Assembly (NCBI GenBank): GCA_034437515.1
Contig: DAOTTX010000498.1
Span: forward strand, 1-15,677
Source of the DNA: DAOTTX01 sp034437515
GTDB lineage: Bacteria > Chloroflexota > Anaerolineae > Aggregatilineales > Phototrophicaceae
DNA: 15,677 nt
Direction: 5' to 3'
Within the stretch, counting starts at the first letter, position 1. The number at the start of each line of letters is the position of its first letter. Shown here in pieces: positions 5,580-14,549 of the stretch. Both the position numbers and the translations under genes were made by a program. The notes below the pieces were generated by a model. It saw only the letters and a program-made list of their open reading frames with translations, searched no databases and was not told the origin of the DNA.

Positions 5580-8500
5580 TTACCCCTCAAGGTAAGCGTC
5601 GATTTGCGTTAGCAGGGCGGCGCGAGTCTCGCGGTCGAAGGTGATGCCCGGCGGGGGCGCGGGCAGGGATGGCGGTTCGGGCAGGTCGTCGCCGGTGAGC
5701 GTGATGTAACGCTCGCGGTACTGCGGCGTCGGTGTGTCATCGAACAGCACCCGGTAGCGATCCGCAGCGGAGCGCCGTGCGTCGTCGTCGTCCGTCATCT
5801 GCCAGATCACGTCATCGAGTTCGGCTTCCTGTTGTGGTTGGTTGAACGTCGCGCGCAGGCCATCCAGCACCCCGACCGCCGCCGCGTCATCGAGATCGCC
5901 GGTTTGACGACGGGCACGCACCAGCAGTAGATTGGCCTCGAACGCGGTTGAGGTGTTGTTGACCTGCTGCGCGATTGCGGCGGCTTCTTCGGTCAGTTGC
6001 AGCGCCTCCGGCAGATCGTCAGCTTCTAAACTTAGTTGGGCCGCCACACGCAACGCTAACGCCAGATCGTGCAGTGCCTCCAGACGGCGGGACAGCGGCA
6101 GACCGCGTTCCAGCAGGGCGGCGGCCTCGTTGTATTCACCGCGTTGCTCGTGCAGCATCGCCATGTTGACCAGCGCGGTGACGATCATCGTCCAATCGCC
6201 AAGCGTCAGGCCGATCTCTAAGCCGTGCTGGTAGCAGGCCAGCGCGTCCTCGGTTTGCCCGCCGATGACATAGGTGCTGCCCATGTTGGTGATGAGCGCC
6301 GCCAGCGCCCGCACGTAGCCGATGCGCTGAGCTTCCTCGACGGCCTCGCGTAGCACGTCCATCGCACCGGCGTAATCCCCACGCATAAAGTGTAACCCGG
6401 CGATGTTGCTCCCGGCGTAGATCACACCCTGCGTGTACCCGGAGTCACGGGCGGCGGTCGTCACTGCGTCAAAGGTGCTCAGCGCGGCGTCGAAGTCGCC
6501 GGTGTACCACTCCACAAGACCGATGTTCTGCCGTGCCTCGCTGATCGCTACCCGGTCATGCACGGCGGAAGCGGCCTCAAATTGCTGTTCGGCGCTGCTG
6601 CGGGCGCGGTCGTAGTCTCCGCTGCGTAAATGTGCGAAGCTCAAATGCTTGAGTGCCTGATTCAAACCGCGATTGTCCCCGGCGGCGGTGAAGGTCGTCT
6701 GCGCCGCGCTTAACACGTCGATGGCTTCGCTGTACGTCTCACGGAACGAGAGCAGATCACCGAGCGCGGTCTGGCACTCGGCGCGGAACGTGTTGGTCAA
6801 GCCAGCGTCGAGCGCCTCACGGAAAAGTGACTCCGCCCGTTCCCAGTCACCGGTGATGCGCAGTACCTCGCCTAGCGAAAGCTGCACCCGTGACCGGTCG
6901 CCATTAACCAGCAGGGGCAGCAATCGCTCGTAGTAGTAAACGGCGGCGGGCAGTGCGTAGGTCTTTTTAGCGTGGTCACCGGCGAGACGGAAATACGTGC
7001 GCTGTTTGTCCTCGTTGTTGGTCATGCCGTAGTGATAGGCGATCACATCGTAGTAACGTGCGCGATTATCGGTGTAACGCTCGGCGATGAAATCTCCCAG
7101 GCGTTCGTGCAGGGTGTTACGCACGGCGAAGGCCATCGTGTCATAGGCCACCTCCTGCGTAAGCAAATGCCGGAACAGGTATTCGAGTTCCGGTTCCGGT
7201 TGGTCGAGCGGTGTCAATTCCAGGTCGTCCAGCCGATCAAGCCGGTCGATGACCATCTGCGGCACACCGATCTCCGGGTAACTGCCGTAAACCCAACTGG
7301 CCCGGAACACGCGCCCGATGATGCTGGCGACCTTAATCACGCTCTTTTCGTCCTCGCTCAGCCCGTCGATGCGGCTGAGGATGAGTTGTTGCAGGGTATC
7401 CGGCAGATCAAACTCGCGCAGTGCGTCGGGACCTGTCGGGTCGATGGCACGGTCACGCAGCAGACTCATCAGTTCTTCGATGTAGAAGGGGTTGCCCTGT
7501 GCACGTGCGGTGATGCGCTCCACCAATGCCGGGGCGATATCGCCTATCCCCTCGAAAAGCTGCTCCAGCTTGAGCCGGATGAGTTCCGCGGCCTCGGCAT
7601 TGCTGAAGGTATCCAGCACCAGCTCGACAAAATGCGGCAGGTCACGCACCGGCGCGGCGGCGTTGTCTTCTTCGATCTTGTAGGGCGGGCGGTAGAGCAT
7701 CAGGATCACCACCGGCAGCGCGGCGATGTTGCGACCGAGGAACGCCAGCAGATCCGCCGATGATGAGTCCATCCAGTGACAATCTTCCAATATGAGCAGT
7801 AGCGGTGTACGCCCCGCCCGCGCTCGCAAACAGGTGAGCAGCAGATCGTAGCGTAGTTCTGTGCGTAGATCGGCGTCTAGCGTCTCGGTGAAGTCGTTAT
7901 CGGCGATGGTGATGCCGACCACCGGCCCCAGCAGCGGCAGGCGCGGCAGCAGCACGGGGTCGATGGCATGCAGTACGGCTTCGATCTGTGTGATTTGCTG
8001 GGCGTCGTCCTGCGCCGGGTCGAGGTCGAAGAATCCGCGCCACACCCCCCGCCACACCATGTAACCGAGCGTGATGTTAAACGATTGACACGCGCCGCCA
8101 TATCCGGCGAAGCCCAGCGTCAGCGCCGCACCAATGGCCTCCGCACCCAGACGAGACTTGCCCATCCCGGCCTCGCCCTGCACACCGACGATGCCACCGG
8201 CACCGTCTCGCGCCTGTGCCAGCCGCTCACGGATGACGACCAGTTCCGGTTTGCGCCCGACCATCGGCAGCGCGTACTCCGGCTCACTGAGCGCGACGGC
8301 CCGCTTGGCACTGACACCGGTCAACCGGACGATCTCGATGGATTCGGTCTTGCCTTTGACGTTGATCGCGTCTAATTCGTCCCAGGTGAACACGTCAACG
8401 GCACGCTGCCGGGTGAACTGCCGCACGATGATCTGTCCCGGCTGCGCGAACTGCATCAAACGGGCGGAGAGGTTGACCGAATCGCCCATCGCCGTGTATT

Positions 8501-9608
8501 CCTGCCGCACCTGAGAGCCAACCCGTCCGGCGTAGAGGTCGCCGGTGTTGATGCCGGTGCGCGTGCGTACCAGGCCGTGACCGGGCACGTCGATCTCGCG
8601 GATTTCCAGCGCACAGCGCAGCGCCCGTTCTTCGTCTTGTTCGGAGGCGACCGGCGCACCGAACAGGATAATATACTTGCTGCCCTTATCGCCCATGTCG
8701 ATCTTGTTGAGGTAACCGCCGTAACGGTCGATGATGCCTATGACTTGCCGGAAGTACGCCTGCAACTTCTCGCCGACTGCGGGATCGTCGTCATAGTCGA
8801 AGCCGTCAAAGCTGACGAATAACACAGTCGTGCGGCGGTGTTCGTCGATAAAGTCGGTCTGCTCACTCCGCAGCCGTGCCGCGATGACCGGATGCAGATA
8901 GCGGCTGAATACCGTCCCGGCGGTGTCAGGGACAAAGTCGATTGTCGGCAGGCTCGCACCATTGACCGACTCGGTCATATCCGTGATCAGGCTGAAGCCG
9001 TCACGGGCTTCGGCGATGACCGCATCCGGGGCGAATTCGAGCAGTGGATCATGCACCATGACCTCGCCGCGTGTCGCGTGATGCTCGGCGTCACTGCACA
9101 GGTCGATTGGCTCACCCGCGATGATGAACTCCAAACGGATCTCAGAGTCGCCGACGACGGTGGTGAAAATCGTCCCCATTGCGAGGCCGGCTTTCATCGC
9201 CAACCCATACACGCCCTGGCTGGTCTCGATGTTTTCGTAGTTGACCATGTCGCGCTGCATATCAAGCGCACACCGTAACCCGCGCCGGACGGCGTCGGCC
9301 TGTGTATCACCGTCATAAGGGAACAGGATCGTCATCGCGTCCCCGCCAAACTTGCCGACGATGCCGCCGTAAGACTTGACCAGCGCGATCATCGGGTCGA
9401 AGTAGCTGTTGAGTACCTGCGTCAGTTCTTCCGTACCGATCTTGCCGGATTTACCGAGCGCCTCACTCATGGCGGTAAAACCGGAAACGTCCGCAAAGAG
9501 AGTCACGGCTTCAAAATGCCGGGCTTCGCCAAGTGGTAGGGGGTCGTTTTGTTCGAGCATCTGCTGGGCGACGTGATGTGGAACGTAGGAGAGAAAATTT
9601 GTACTCAT
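5580..9608 (-). CDS. Soluble adenylyl cyclase-like protein: two class III cyclase domains, NTPase, TPR
   Basis: This 1342-residue protein has the domain order of soluble adenylyl cyclase. Domain C1 (about 33-185) keeps both metal-binding aspartates, Asp40 (FADVSGFT) and Asp90 (KFGGD), and the base-contacting Lys86, but has Asp169 and Asp173 where the transition-state Asn and Arg belong. Domain C2 (about 258-430) has Ser266 for the first metal aspartate yet keeps Asn379 and Arg383 (VNLSAR) and Thr372 at the purine-specifying position, the mark of class IIIb. The two should form one composite active site making cAMP. An NTPase module follows: Walker A GEAGMGKS (478-485), Walker B LLLILEDCHW (603-612) and GNPFYIEEL (705-713). 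TPR-like helical repeats span about 900-1240, ending in a Pro-rich tail. No signal peptide or membrane segment is seen. The ATG at 9608 has a weak GGTGG seven bases upstream. It is divergent from the exported Calx-beta gene. Nucleotide product and ligand are inferred. Confidence 0.9.
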   Translation of the reverse strand: MSTNFLSYVPHHVAQQMLEQNDPLPLGEARHFEAVTLFADVSGFTAMSEALGKSGKIGTEELTQVLNSYFDPMIALVKSYGGIVGKFGGDAMTILFPYDGDTQADAVRRGLRCALDMQRDMVNYENIETSQGVYGLAMKAGLAMGTIFTTVVGDSEIRLEFIIAGEPIDLCSDAEHHATRGEVMVHDPLLEFAPDAVIAEARDGFSLITDMTESVNGASLPTIDFVPDTAGTVFSRYLHPVIAARLRSEQTDFIDEHRRTTVLFVSFDGFDYDDDPAVGEKLQAYFRQVIGIIDRYGGYLNKIDMGDKGSKYIILFGAPVASEQDEERALRCALEIREIDVPGHGLVRTRTGINTGDLYAGRVGSQVRQEYTAMGDSVNLSARLMQFAQPGQIIVRQFTRQRAVDVFTWDELDAINVKGKTESIEIVRLTGVSAKRAVALSEPEYALPMVGRKPELVVIRERLAQARDGAGGIVGVQGEAGMGKSRLGAEAIGAALTLGFAGYGGACQSFNITLGYMVWRGVWRGFFDLDPAQDDAQQITQIEAVLHAIDPVLLPRLPLLGPVVGITIADNDFTETLDADLRTELRYDLLLTCLRARAGRTPLLLILEDCHWMDSSSADLLAFLGRNIAALPVVILMLYRPPYKIEEDNAAAPVRDLPHFVELVLDTFSNAEAAELIRLKLEQLFEGIGDIAPALVERITARAQGNPFYIEELMSLLRDRAIDPTGPDALREFDLPDTLQQLILSRIDGLSEDEKSVIKVASIIGRVFRASWVYGSYPEIGVPQMVIDRLDRLDDLELTPLDQPEPELEYLFRHLLTQEVAYDTMAFAVRNTLHERLGDFIAERYTDNRARYYDVIAYHYGMTNNEDKQRTYFRLAGDHAKKTYALPAAVYYYERLLPLLVNGDRSRVQLSLGEVLRITGDWERAESLFREALDAGLTNTFRAECQTALGDLLSFRETYSEAIDVLSAAQTTFTAAGDNRGLNQALKHLSFAHLRSGDYDRARSSAEQQFEAASAVHDRVAISEARQNIGLVEWYTGDFDAALSTFDAVTTAARDSGYTQGVIYAGSNIAGLHFMRGDYAGAMDVLREAVEEAQRIGYVRALAALITNMGSTYVIGGQTEDALACYQHGLEIGLTLGDWTMIVTALVNMAMLHEQRGEYNEAAALLERGLPLSRRLEALHDLALALRVAAQLSLEADDLPEALQLTEEAAAIAQQVNNTSTAFEANLLLVRARRQTGDLDDAAAVGVLDGLRATFNQPQQEAELDDVIWQMTDDDDARRSAADRYRVLFDDTPTPQYRERYITLTGDDLPEPPSLPAPPPGITFDRETRAALLTQIDAYLEG

Positions 9609-9654
9609 TGTTATGCCACCATTGTTAAAACTTGTTTGAATTTACAAAGTTTGC

Positions 9655-9684
9655 TGTACATGTTGATTGAGATTCAATTATAAT
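9655..9684 (+). promoter_or_regulatory. AT-rich divergent promoter region with TATAAT and small inverted repeat
   Basis: A consensus -10, TATAAT (9679-9684), lies 18 bp after TGTACA (9655-9660, 4/6 match to a -35). It would start transcription near 9691, about 38 bases before the ATG at 9729. ATTGA-GAT-TCAAT (9666-9678) is an inverted repeat between the two hexamers and could be an operator. ATTATAAT (9677-9684) is self-complementary, so a -10-like hexamer also exists on the minus strand towards the cyclase gene, but I see no good -35 there. Confidence 0.45.
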
Positions 9685-9728
9685 TTAAGCATATTCTAAA
9701 AATTATACAAATAGCGACGTGGGTAAAT

Positions 9729-12700
9729 ATGTCACGAAGAAGTCTACGCCTCAGTCTAATCACACTAACAACACTCATGATGTTTTTGTTCGGTAGCATC
9801 GCGCTGGCTGGCCCGAATTGGTTACCGCTGCCGCAATTTTTTGGACTCGACATCAGCCCCAGCCAGACGGCCTGGCAACCGACCGCGCAGGTAAGCTGTT
9901 CGGCGTTGACCGTCGCTATGCAAGCGCCGACGGAAGATCAAAGCCTGATCGATGAGGTGTTCCTGATCGAGACTTTTAACGGTTTTGAGGAATACTATAC
10001 CGGTCGGGTCCTCGCGATGGATACCGTCAAGTGGTACGTCACCGGTCTGTATGATTTTGACGGCAACCTGATCTCGACCAACATCAACAGTCCTGAACTC
10101 TTAATGGATTTCGTGCCCGGTCAGGACGAGGGCACGACGGAGATGAGAAATTTCACCATCGACACACCACTGCGACCGGGGCAGCGCGTCTATCTGGAAA
10201 CCTACTACGAGGTTTCAGGTCGCATCTATGATCAGACGGATGGTGAGGACCCCGATGATCCCACGAGCACCTATGAACCCTGGTCGAAGACCAATATCAA
10301 CAACAAAGACACCATCGGTGACAGCGAATACCCCGACCGCTATATTCGTGTGTATGACCGGGCCTTCTCCGCAGAAGACGCGACCAACAACGCCCGTGAA
10401 TACGCCTGTAGTGACAACAGCGCCGCGCCCACCCTCCAGATGAGCCTGGAAGGTGGCCTTGACCAGAACGAGGGCGATACAACCCGCGATCTTTCGTACA
10501 GCCTCAACCTGGTCGATGGCAACGGCAACCCGACCACCACCACTCAAGACGTGTGGGCTTACGTCGAAGTCGATGTCGTCACGGATGACCCACGCCTTGG
10601 TGATTATGATCGGCCTATGTGGACGGGTGACTCGACTATCAACGGAGTAGGCGACTTTACCGTCTTTGATAACTCGTCCGGCACACCGGTTGAGATGCAA
10701 GATACTGAAAATATCGCGGTGCGCTACGTCCACGTGAACAACAGCGACCAGTGCGGCGGGTCCTACTGTGATGTGATTCCGTCCAACCCGGCGGAAACCG
10801 TGCGCGTTTACATCCCGGCGGGGCAGAACAACGGGGACTTCACCCTGCGCATCTTTGGTGACATCAAACCAGAAACGGATGAGCGGCTCCGCTTTGAACT
10901 GCTCGGCGCGAGCCACGCCAAAATGCCCACCGAGCGGACGCAAGCCCTTCTCTTGCGTGATGACGACCAGCCGCTCGTTTCCATCGACGATGTGACCGGT
11001 TCGCTATGCAGTGTGCCGGAGGGCAGCAGCAAGACCTTCATGTTCCCGGTCAGCATCCCGGAGATGATTGAAGGTCAGGTCGAACTTGAGTACACCACGA
11101 CCACCAGCGGGACCTCTCTGATCGAGTTTCTGGAATACACACCAATTCCCGCTGATCCGCAGGACATCTACTCTGCACGCGGCGATTACACCGACCTCCC
11201 ATCCGGCACCACCACCACCACCGCGGAGATCGACATCCTCCGTAATGCCGAATACCGAGGCAGTAACTTCAACGCAGTCGGTGACACACTGGTGATGAAC
11301 CTCGACCGCTGGCAAGATATCGAGATTGGGCGTGGTGGCGACGAATTCTATGTGCCTGCCGGGGTGCGCTTCCGCGATGGGGATATGAGCGCCACACTGA
11401 CCATCCTCCCCTGGGGGCCGGAGGTCAGCGTGAGTGATGCGACCCTGATCGAAGGCGACGATGGGCAGCAATTCATCGAGTTTACGCTCACCCTGGCGGA
11501 AGCCGCCGTTGAAAATGGCGACATCCCGCAGGACATCACCGTCGCCTACCGCACAGTCGATGGCACCGCCATCGCCGGGCAGGACTACGTCGCCACAAAT
11601 GGCACGGTGACCCTCGGCGCAGTGCCGAACGACCCCAACCCACCGGCCTTCGAGCAGACCACCACCGTGCAAATTCCGATCATTGGTGATGAACTGGTCG
11701 AAAATAACGAAACGTTTACGCTGGAACTCATTCACGAAGACAGCAGCGGCATTTGTGTTTCCGAGACGGCAGGCGCAGCGACCGGCACCATCACCGACGA
11801 CGACCCGCCGACCCTGACGGTCAATGACGTTAGCGCGAGTGAGGCCGACGGCACACTGGCCTTTACCTTCATGTTGGACGCCGCCAGTGGGCGCGACATC
11901 AGCGTGGGCTACACCACGACCGGCATCAGCGCCACCGCCGATGAGGACTTCACCGCCACCAGCGGCACGCTGAACTTCACCAACGGTGAAACCGAGCAGA
12001 CCGTCGAGGTGCCCCTCAACGATGACAACATCTGGGAAGACGGCGATGAGACCTTCACGCTCGACCTGAGCAGCAGCAGTGACGTCATTCTTGCGGTGAC
12101 CAGTGTGACCGGCACCATCACCGATGATGAAGGCGTGCCTGTGCTCACTGTCGAGGACGCCACGACTGTCGAAAATGACGGCAGCATCGTCTTTGATTTG
12201 AGCCTGAGCAACCCCAGCGCGACCGCGACCACCTGGGAATACATCACCAACGACGGCACCGCTATCGCCGGGGAGGATTACACCTTCACCCGCGACTCGG
12301 TGACCATCCCCGCGCTGGCGACGACCGCACAGGTCAGCGTGCCGGTGCTGGATGACGACCTTTACGAACCCGACGAGACGTTCACGCTGGTCTTCCCTGG
12401 TGACATCAACGACCTGTTCCGCGTAGATGCCGCCGCTCAGTTGACCGACATCAGCGCGATCGGCATCATCACCGACGACGACACCGCCATCAGCATCACC
12501 GCTGCCAGCGCGAACGAAGCCGCCGGCCAGATGATCTTTACCGTGACTCGTAGCGGCGTCGCGCAAGCGGTCACGTTTGACTACGCGACCACTGATGGCA
12601 CAGCCATCGCCGGAACGCACTACACGGCGACTGCTGGCAACGCATCTATTGCCGCAAACGCGACTGCGACGACGATCAACGTGCCAATCATCGACGATAA

Positions 12701-14369
12701 CGTCGCCAATGTAGACCGCACTTTCACCCTGAGCTTGAGCAACGCCAGCGGCGCGGGGATCACACAGGACAGCGCGACCGGCACCATCATCAATGATGAC
12801 GCGCTCAGCGATGTACCCACACAACTGACGCAAACCGGCGCGACCGATGTCGCCCCGCTGGAACTGATCTTCGGTTGGCAGCATCAGGCCGCTATCGGCG
12901 TGGATGACGTTGCCGGGGATTGGTATAACGTTGTCATCTACCAGGGGGCGCAGGTCTTCGTCGATGAATGGCGGCAGGCCAGCACCATCTGTACCGGCAT
13001 CACCTGTGAGCTTACGCTGGTCGATGACTATCCGTATGATCTGCTTGACGGCAACTATGAATGGCTGGTGCAGGCCAGCATCGGCGACGACATCCTCACC
13101 AGTGCCCCGCAAGCCCTGACGATCAACATGGGTGTCCCGGCGGCACCGATGATCGCCGATGCCAGCTACGGCGGCGGTGACCTCACCGTGAACTTCAACA
13201 GTGACCCCGCCGCGACGTGGTACAACGTGCTCGTGGAAGATAGCAGCAGCACCGTAGTACTCAGCGTCTGGTTGGAGAAAAGCGCGATTTGCACCGCCGC
13301 GACCTGTACTTCCGTCGAAGGGTTGGGCGTAGCGTCCGGTACCTACAGCGTCGAAGTGGGCGCATGGGGGCCGAACAGTACCGGCCTCGGCACCCGCAGC
13401 GCACCCACCAGCCTGACCATCTCCGGCACGGCACCGGCACTGCTCACCGGTTTGAGCGTGATTAATGAGACTTACGGTCAACCACTTTTCACCTGGAACG
13501 CTGACCCCGCCGCCAGCTACTACCGCGTGTGGATTGGCACAGCGGATTACACTCGCACGTCTTACTTCCAGTGGAACAGCGCCGCCAGCCTGAGCTGTAG
13601 CAGCGGCACCTGTACACTCGACCCGATGCTGAACCTCATCGGCGGTACCTACACCTGGTTCGCGCAGGCCTGGGGGCCGGGTGGTTACAACGACAACGAT
13701 ATCAGCGGCTGGGTGCAGGGGCCGAACTTCACCGTCACCAGCACCGCGCCGGGTCTGGTCAGTGGTTTGAGTGTGACCGAAGCGGACACCGGCTCACCGA
13801 CTATCACCTGGGCAGAAGACCCCGCCGCGACCTGGTACCAGCTCTGGATGGGGCTGGCGGACGGCAGTTCGACCGCCTTCTATGGCTGGACGAGCGCCGC
13901 AGAACTCAACTGTACCAGCGGCACCTGCATCTTCGCGCCGGACGTCGCACTGGCGAATGGCAGTTATGCGATCTACGCGCAGGCCTGGGGGCCGGGCGGC
14001 TTCAACGCGGATGACCAGAACGGCTGGGCGGGTACCGACTTCGCCGTCGGTGCACCTGCGCCTACCGCGCCCACGCTGATCGCCCCGGCGAGCAACGCGA
14101 TTGTGCCGGGTGTGCCGGAGTTCCGCTGGAACGCGGTCAGTGGTGCGACATGGTATCACCTGGAAGTCGTCCAACAGCCGACCGCGACCCGCGCCTCCGC
14201 GACGATTGACCTATGGATGAACGCGGCGGATTTCGGCTGTGAGGACAATGTCTGTGAGTTGATCCCGACCACGCCGTTAGCAACGGGCGGTTACGAATGG
14301 CGCGTTCAGGCTTATAGCCCGGCGGGGTTGGGTACCTGGTCACCGGTCGAGGCGTTCAGCGTCAACTGA
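9729..14369 (+). CDS. Exported Calx-beta multidomain protein with five C-terminal CX4C repeats
   Basis: This 1546-residue protein starts with a Sec signal peptide: basic SRRSLR, a hydrophobic core (about 8-26), probable cleavage after ALA at 27. Residues 28-230 are an N-terminal region of unknown fold. Four clear Calx-beta domains follow at about 564-692, 695-800, 803-917 and 919-1024, each ending in T(G)xI-x-(D/N)D(D/E); three carry DGTAIAGxxY. Two more divergent ones with insertions lie at about 234-413 and 416-562. Such domains bind calcium in known relatives and are usually adhesive or matrix modules. The end (1030-1546) is five beta-rich repeats of about 100 residues, each with an aromatic core near WY and a CX4C pair (Cys 1088/1093, 1188/1193, 1290/1295, 1395/1400, 1504/1509). 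There is no LPXTG, PEP-CTERM or C-terminal membrane anchor. The ribosome site is weak (GTGGG). A strong terminator follows. Surface or matrix adhesion is inference. Confidence 0.9.
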   Translation: MSRRSLRLSLITLTTLMMFLFGSIALAGPNWLPLPQFFGLDISPSQTAWQPTAQVSCSALTVAMQAPTEDQSLIDEVFLIETFNGFEEYYTGRVLAMDTVKWYVTGLYDFDGNLISTNINSPELLMDFVPGQDEGTTEMRNFTIDTPLRPGQRVYLETYYEVSGRIYDQTDGEDPDDPTSTYEPWSKTNINNKDTIGDSEYPDRYIRVYDRAFSAEDATNNAREYACSDNSAAPTLQMSLEGGLDQNEGDTTRDLSYSLNLVDGNGNPTTTTQDVWAYVEVDVVTDDPRLGDYDRPMWTGDSTINGVGDFTVFDNSSGTPVEMQDTENIAVRYVHVNNSDQCGGSYCDVIPSNPAETVRVYIPAGQNNGDFTLRIFGDIKPETDERLRFELLGASHAKMPTERTQALLLRDDDQPLVSIDDVTGSLCSVPEGSSKTFMFPVSIPEMIEGQVELEYTTTTSGTSLIEFLEYTPIPADPQDIYSARGDYTDLPSGTTTTTAEIDILRNAEYRGSNFNAVGDTLVMNLDRWQDIEIGRGGDEFYVPAGVRFRDGDMSATLTILPWGPEVSVSDATLIEGDDGQQFIEFTLTLAEAAVENGDIPQDITVAYRTVDGTAIAGQDYVATNGTVTLGAVPNDPNPPAFEQTTTVQIPIIGDELVENNETFTLELIHEDSSGICVSETAGAATGTITDDDPPTLTVNDVSASEADGTLAFTFMLDAASGRDISVGYTTTGISATADEDFTATSGTLNFTNGETEQTVEVPLNDDNIWEDGDETFTLDLSSSSDVILAVTSVTGTITDDEGVPVLTVEDATTVENDGSIVFDLSLSNPSATATTWEYITNDGTAIAGEDYTFTRDSVTIPALATTAQVSVPVLDDDLYEPDETFTLVFPGDINDLFRVDAAAQLTDISAIGIITDDDTAISITAASANEAAGQMIFTVTRSGVAQAVTFDYATTDGTAIAGTHYTATAGNASIAANATATTINVPIIDDNVANVDRTFTLSLSNASGAGITQDSATGTIINDDALSDVPTQLTQTGATDVAPLELIFGWQHQAAIGVDDVAGDWYNVVIYQGAQVFVDEWRQASTICTGITCELTLVDDYPYDLLDGNYEWLVQASIGDDILTSAPQALTINMGVPAAPMIADASYGGGDLTVNFNSDPAATWYNVLVEDSSSTVVLSVWLEKSAICTAATCTSVEGLGVASGTYSVEVGAWGPNSTGLGTRSAPTSLTISGTAPALLTGLSVINETYGQPLFTWNADPAASYYRVWIGTADYTRTSYFQWNSAASLSCSSGTCTLDPMLNLIGGTYTWFAQAWGPGGYNDNDISGWVQGPNFTVTSTAPGLVSGLSVTEADTGSPTITWAEDPAATWYQLWMGLADGSSTAFYGWTSAAELNCTSGTCIFAPDVALANGSYAIYAQAWGPGGFNADDQNGWAGTDFAVGAPAPTAPTLIAPASNAIVPGVPEFRWNAVSGATWYHLEVVQQPTATRASATIDLWMNAADFGCEDNVCELIPTTPLATGGYEWRVQAYSPAGLGTWSPVEAFSVN

Positions 14370-14396
14370 CACGCTGCATAAATCTGATCTTCAGAC

Positions 14397-14425
14397 AGCC
14401 GCCTCTTACCGGGGCGGCTTTTTTT
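14397..14425 (+). terminator. Strong intrinsic terminator of the Calx-beta gene
   Basis: A perfect 7-bp stem, AGCCGCC (14397-14403) and GGCGGCT (14413-14419), with a 9-base loop leads directly into a run of seven T (14419-14425). It begins 28 bases after the stop codon and makes the exported protein gene a monocistronic unit at its 3' end. Confidence 0.9.
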
Positions 14426-14448
14426 ATCATGCACGAGTTTATTTGCCG

Positions 14449-14503
14449 TCAAGCTGTTGTTATGCTGGTGTTTAACTAAATTCAAGCTACCCATCACACC
14501 AGC
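14449..14503. promoter_or_regulatory. Inverted and direct repeats upstream of the PRC-barrel gene
   Basis: GCTGGTGT (14464-14471) and ACACCAGC (14496-14503) form a perfect 8-bp inverted repeat with 24 bp between. TCAAGCT occurs at 14449-14455 and again at 14482-14488, 33 bp apart, close to three helical turns. Both fall in the 180-bp gap where the promoter of the downstream gene must lie. I found no confident -35/-10 pair. An operator is possible; this is inference. Confidence 0.35.
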
Positions 14504-14549
14504 GTCCTAGACTAAAAGACAAAGTAAATTAGTGATTTAAGGAAAGATC

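Noticed and set aside
11004..13481. 825-codon open frame on the minus strand within the Calx-beta gene
   Set aside because: It is antisense to clear Calx-beta and CX4C repeats on the + strand, its translation is rich in Val, Gly, Asp and Arg without domain motifs, and it has no ribosome site. It is a codon-bias shadow.
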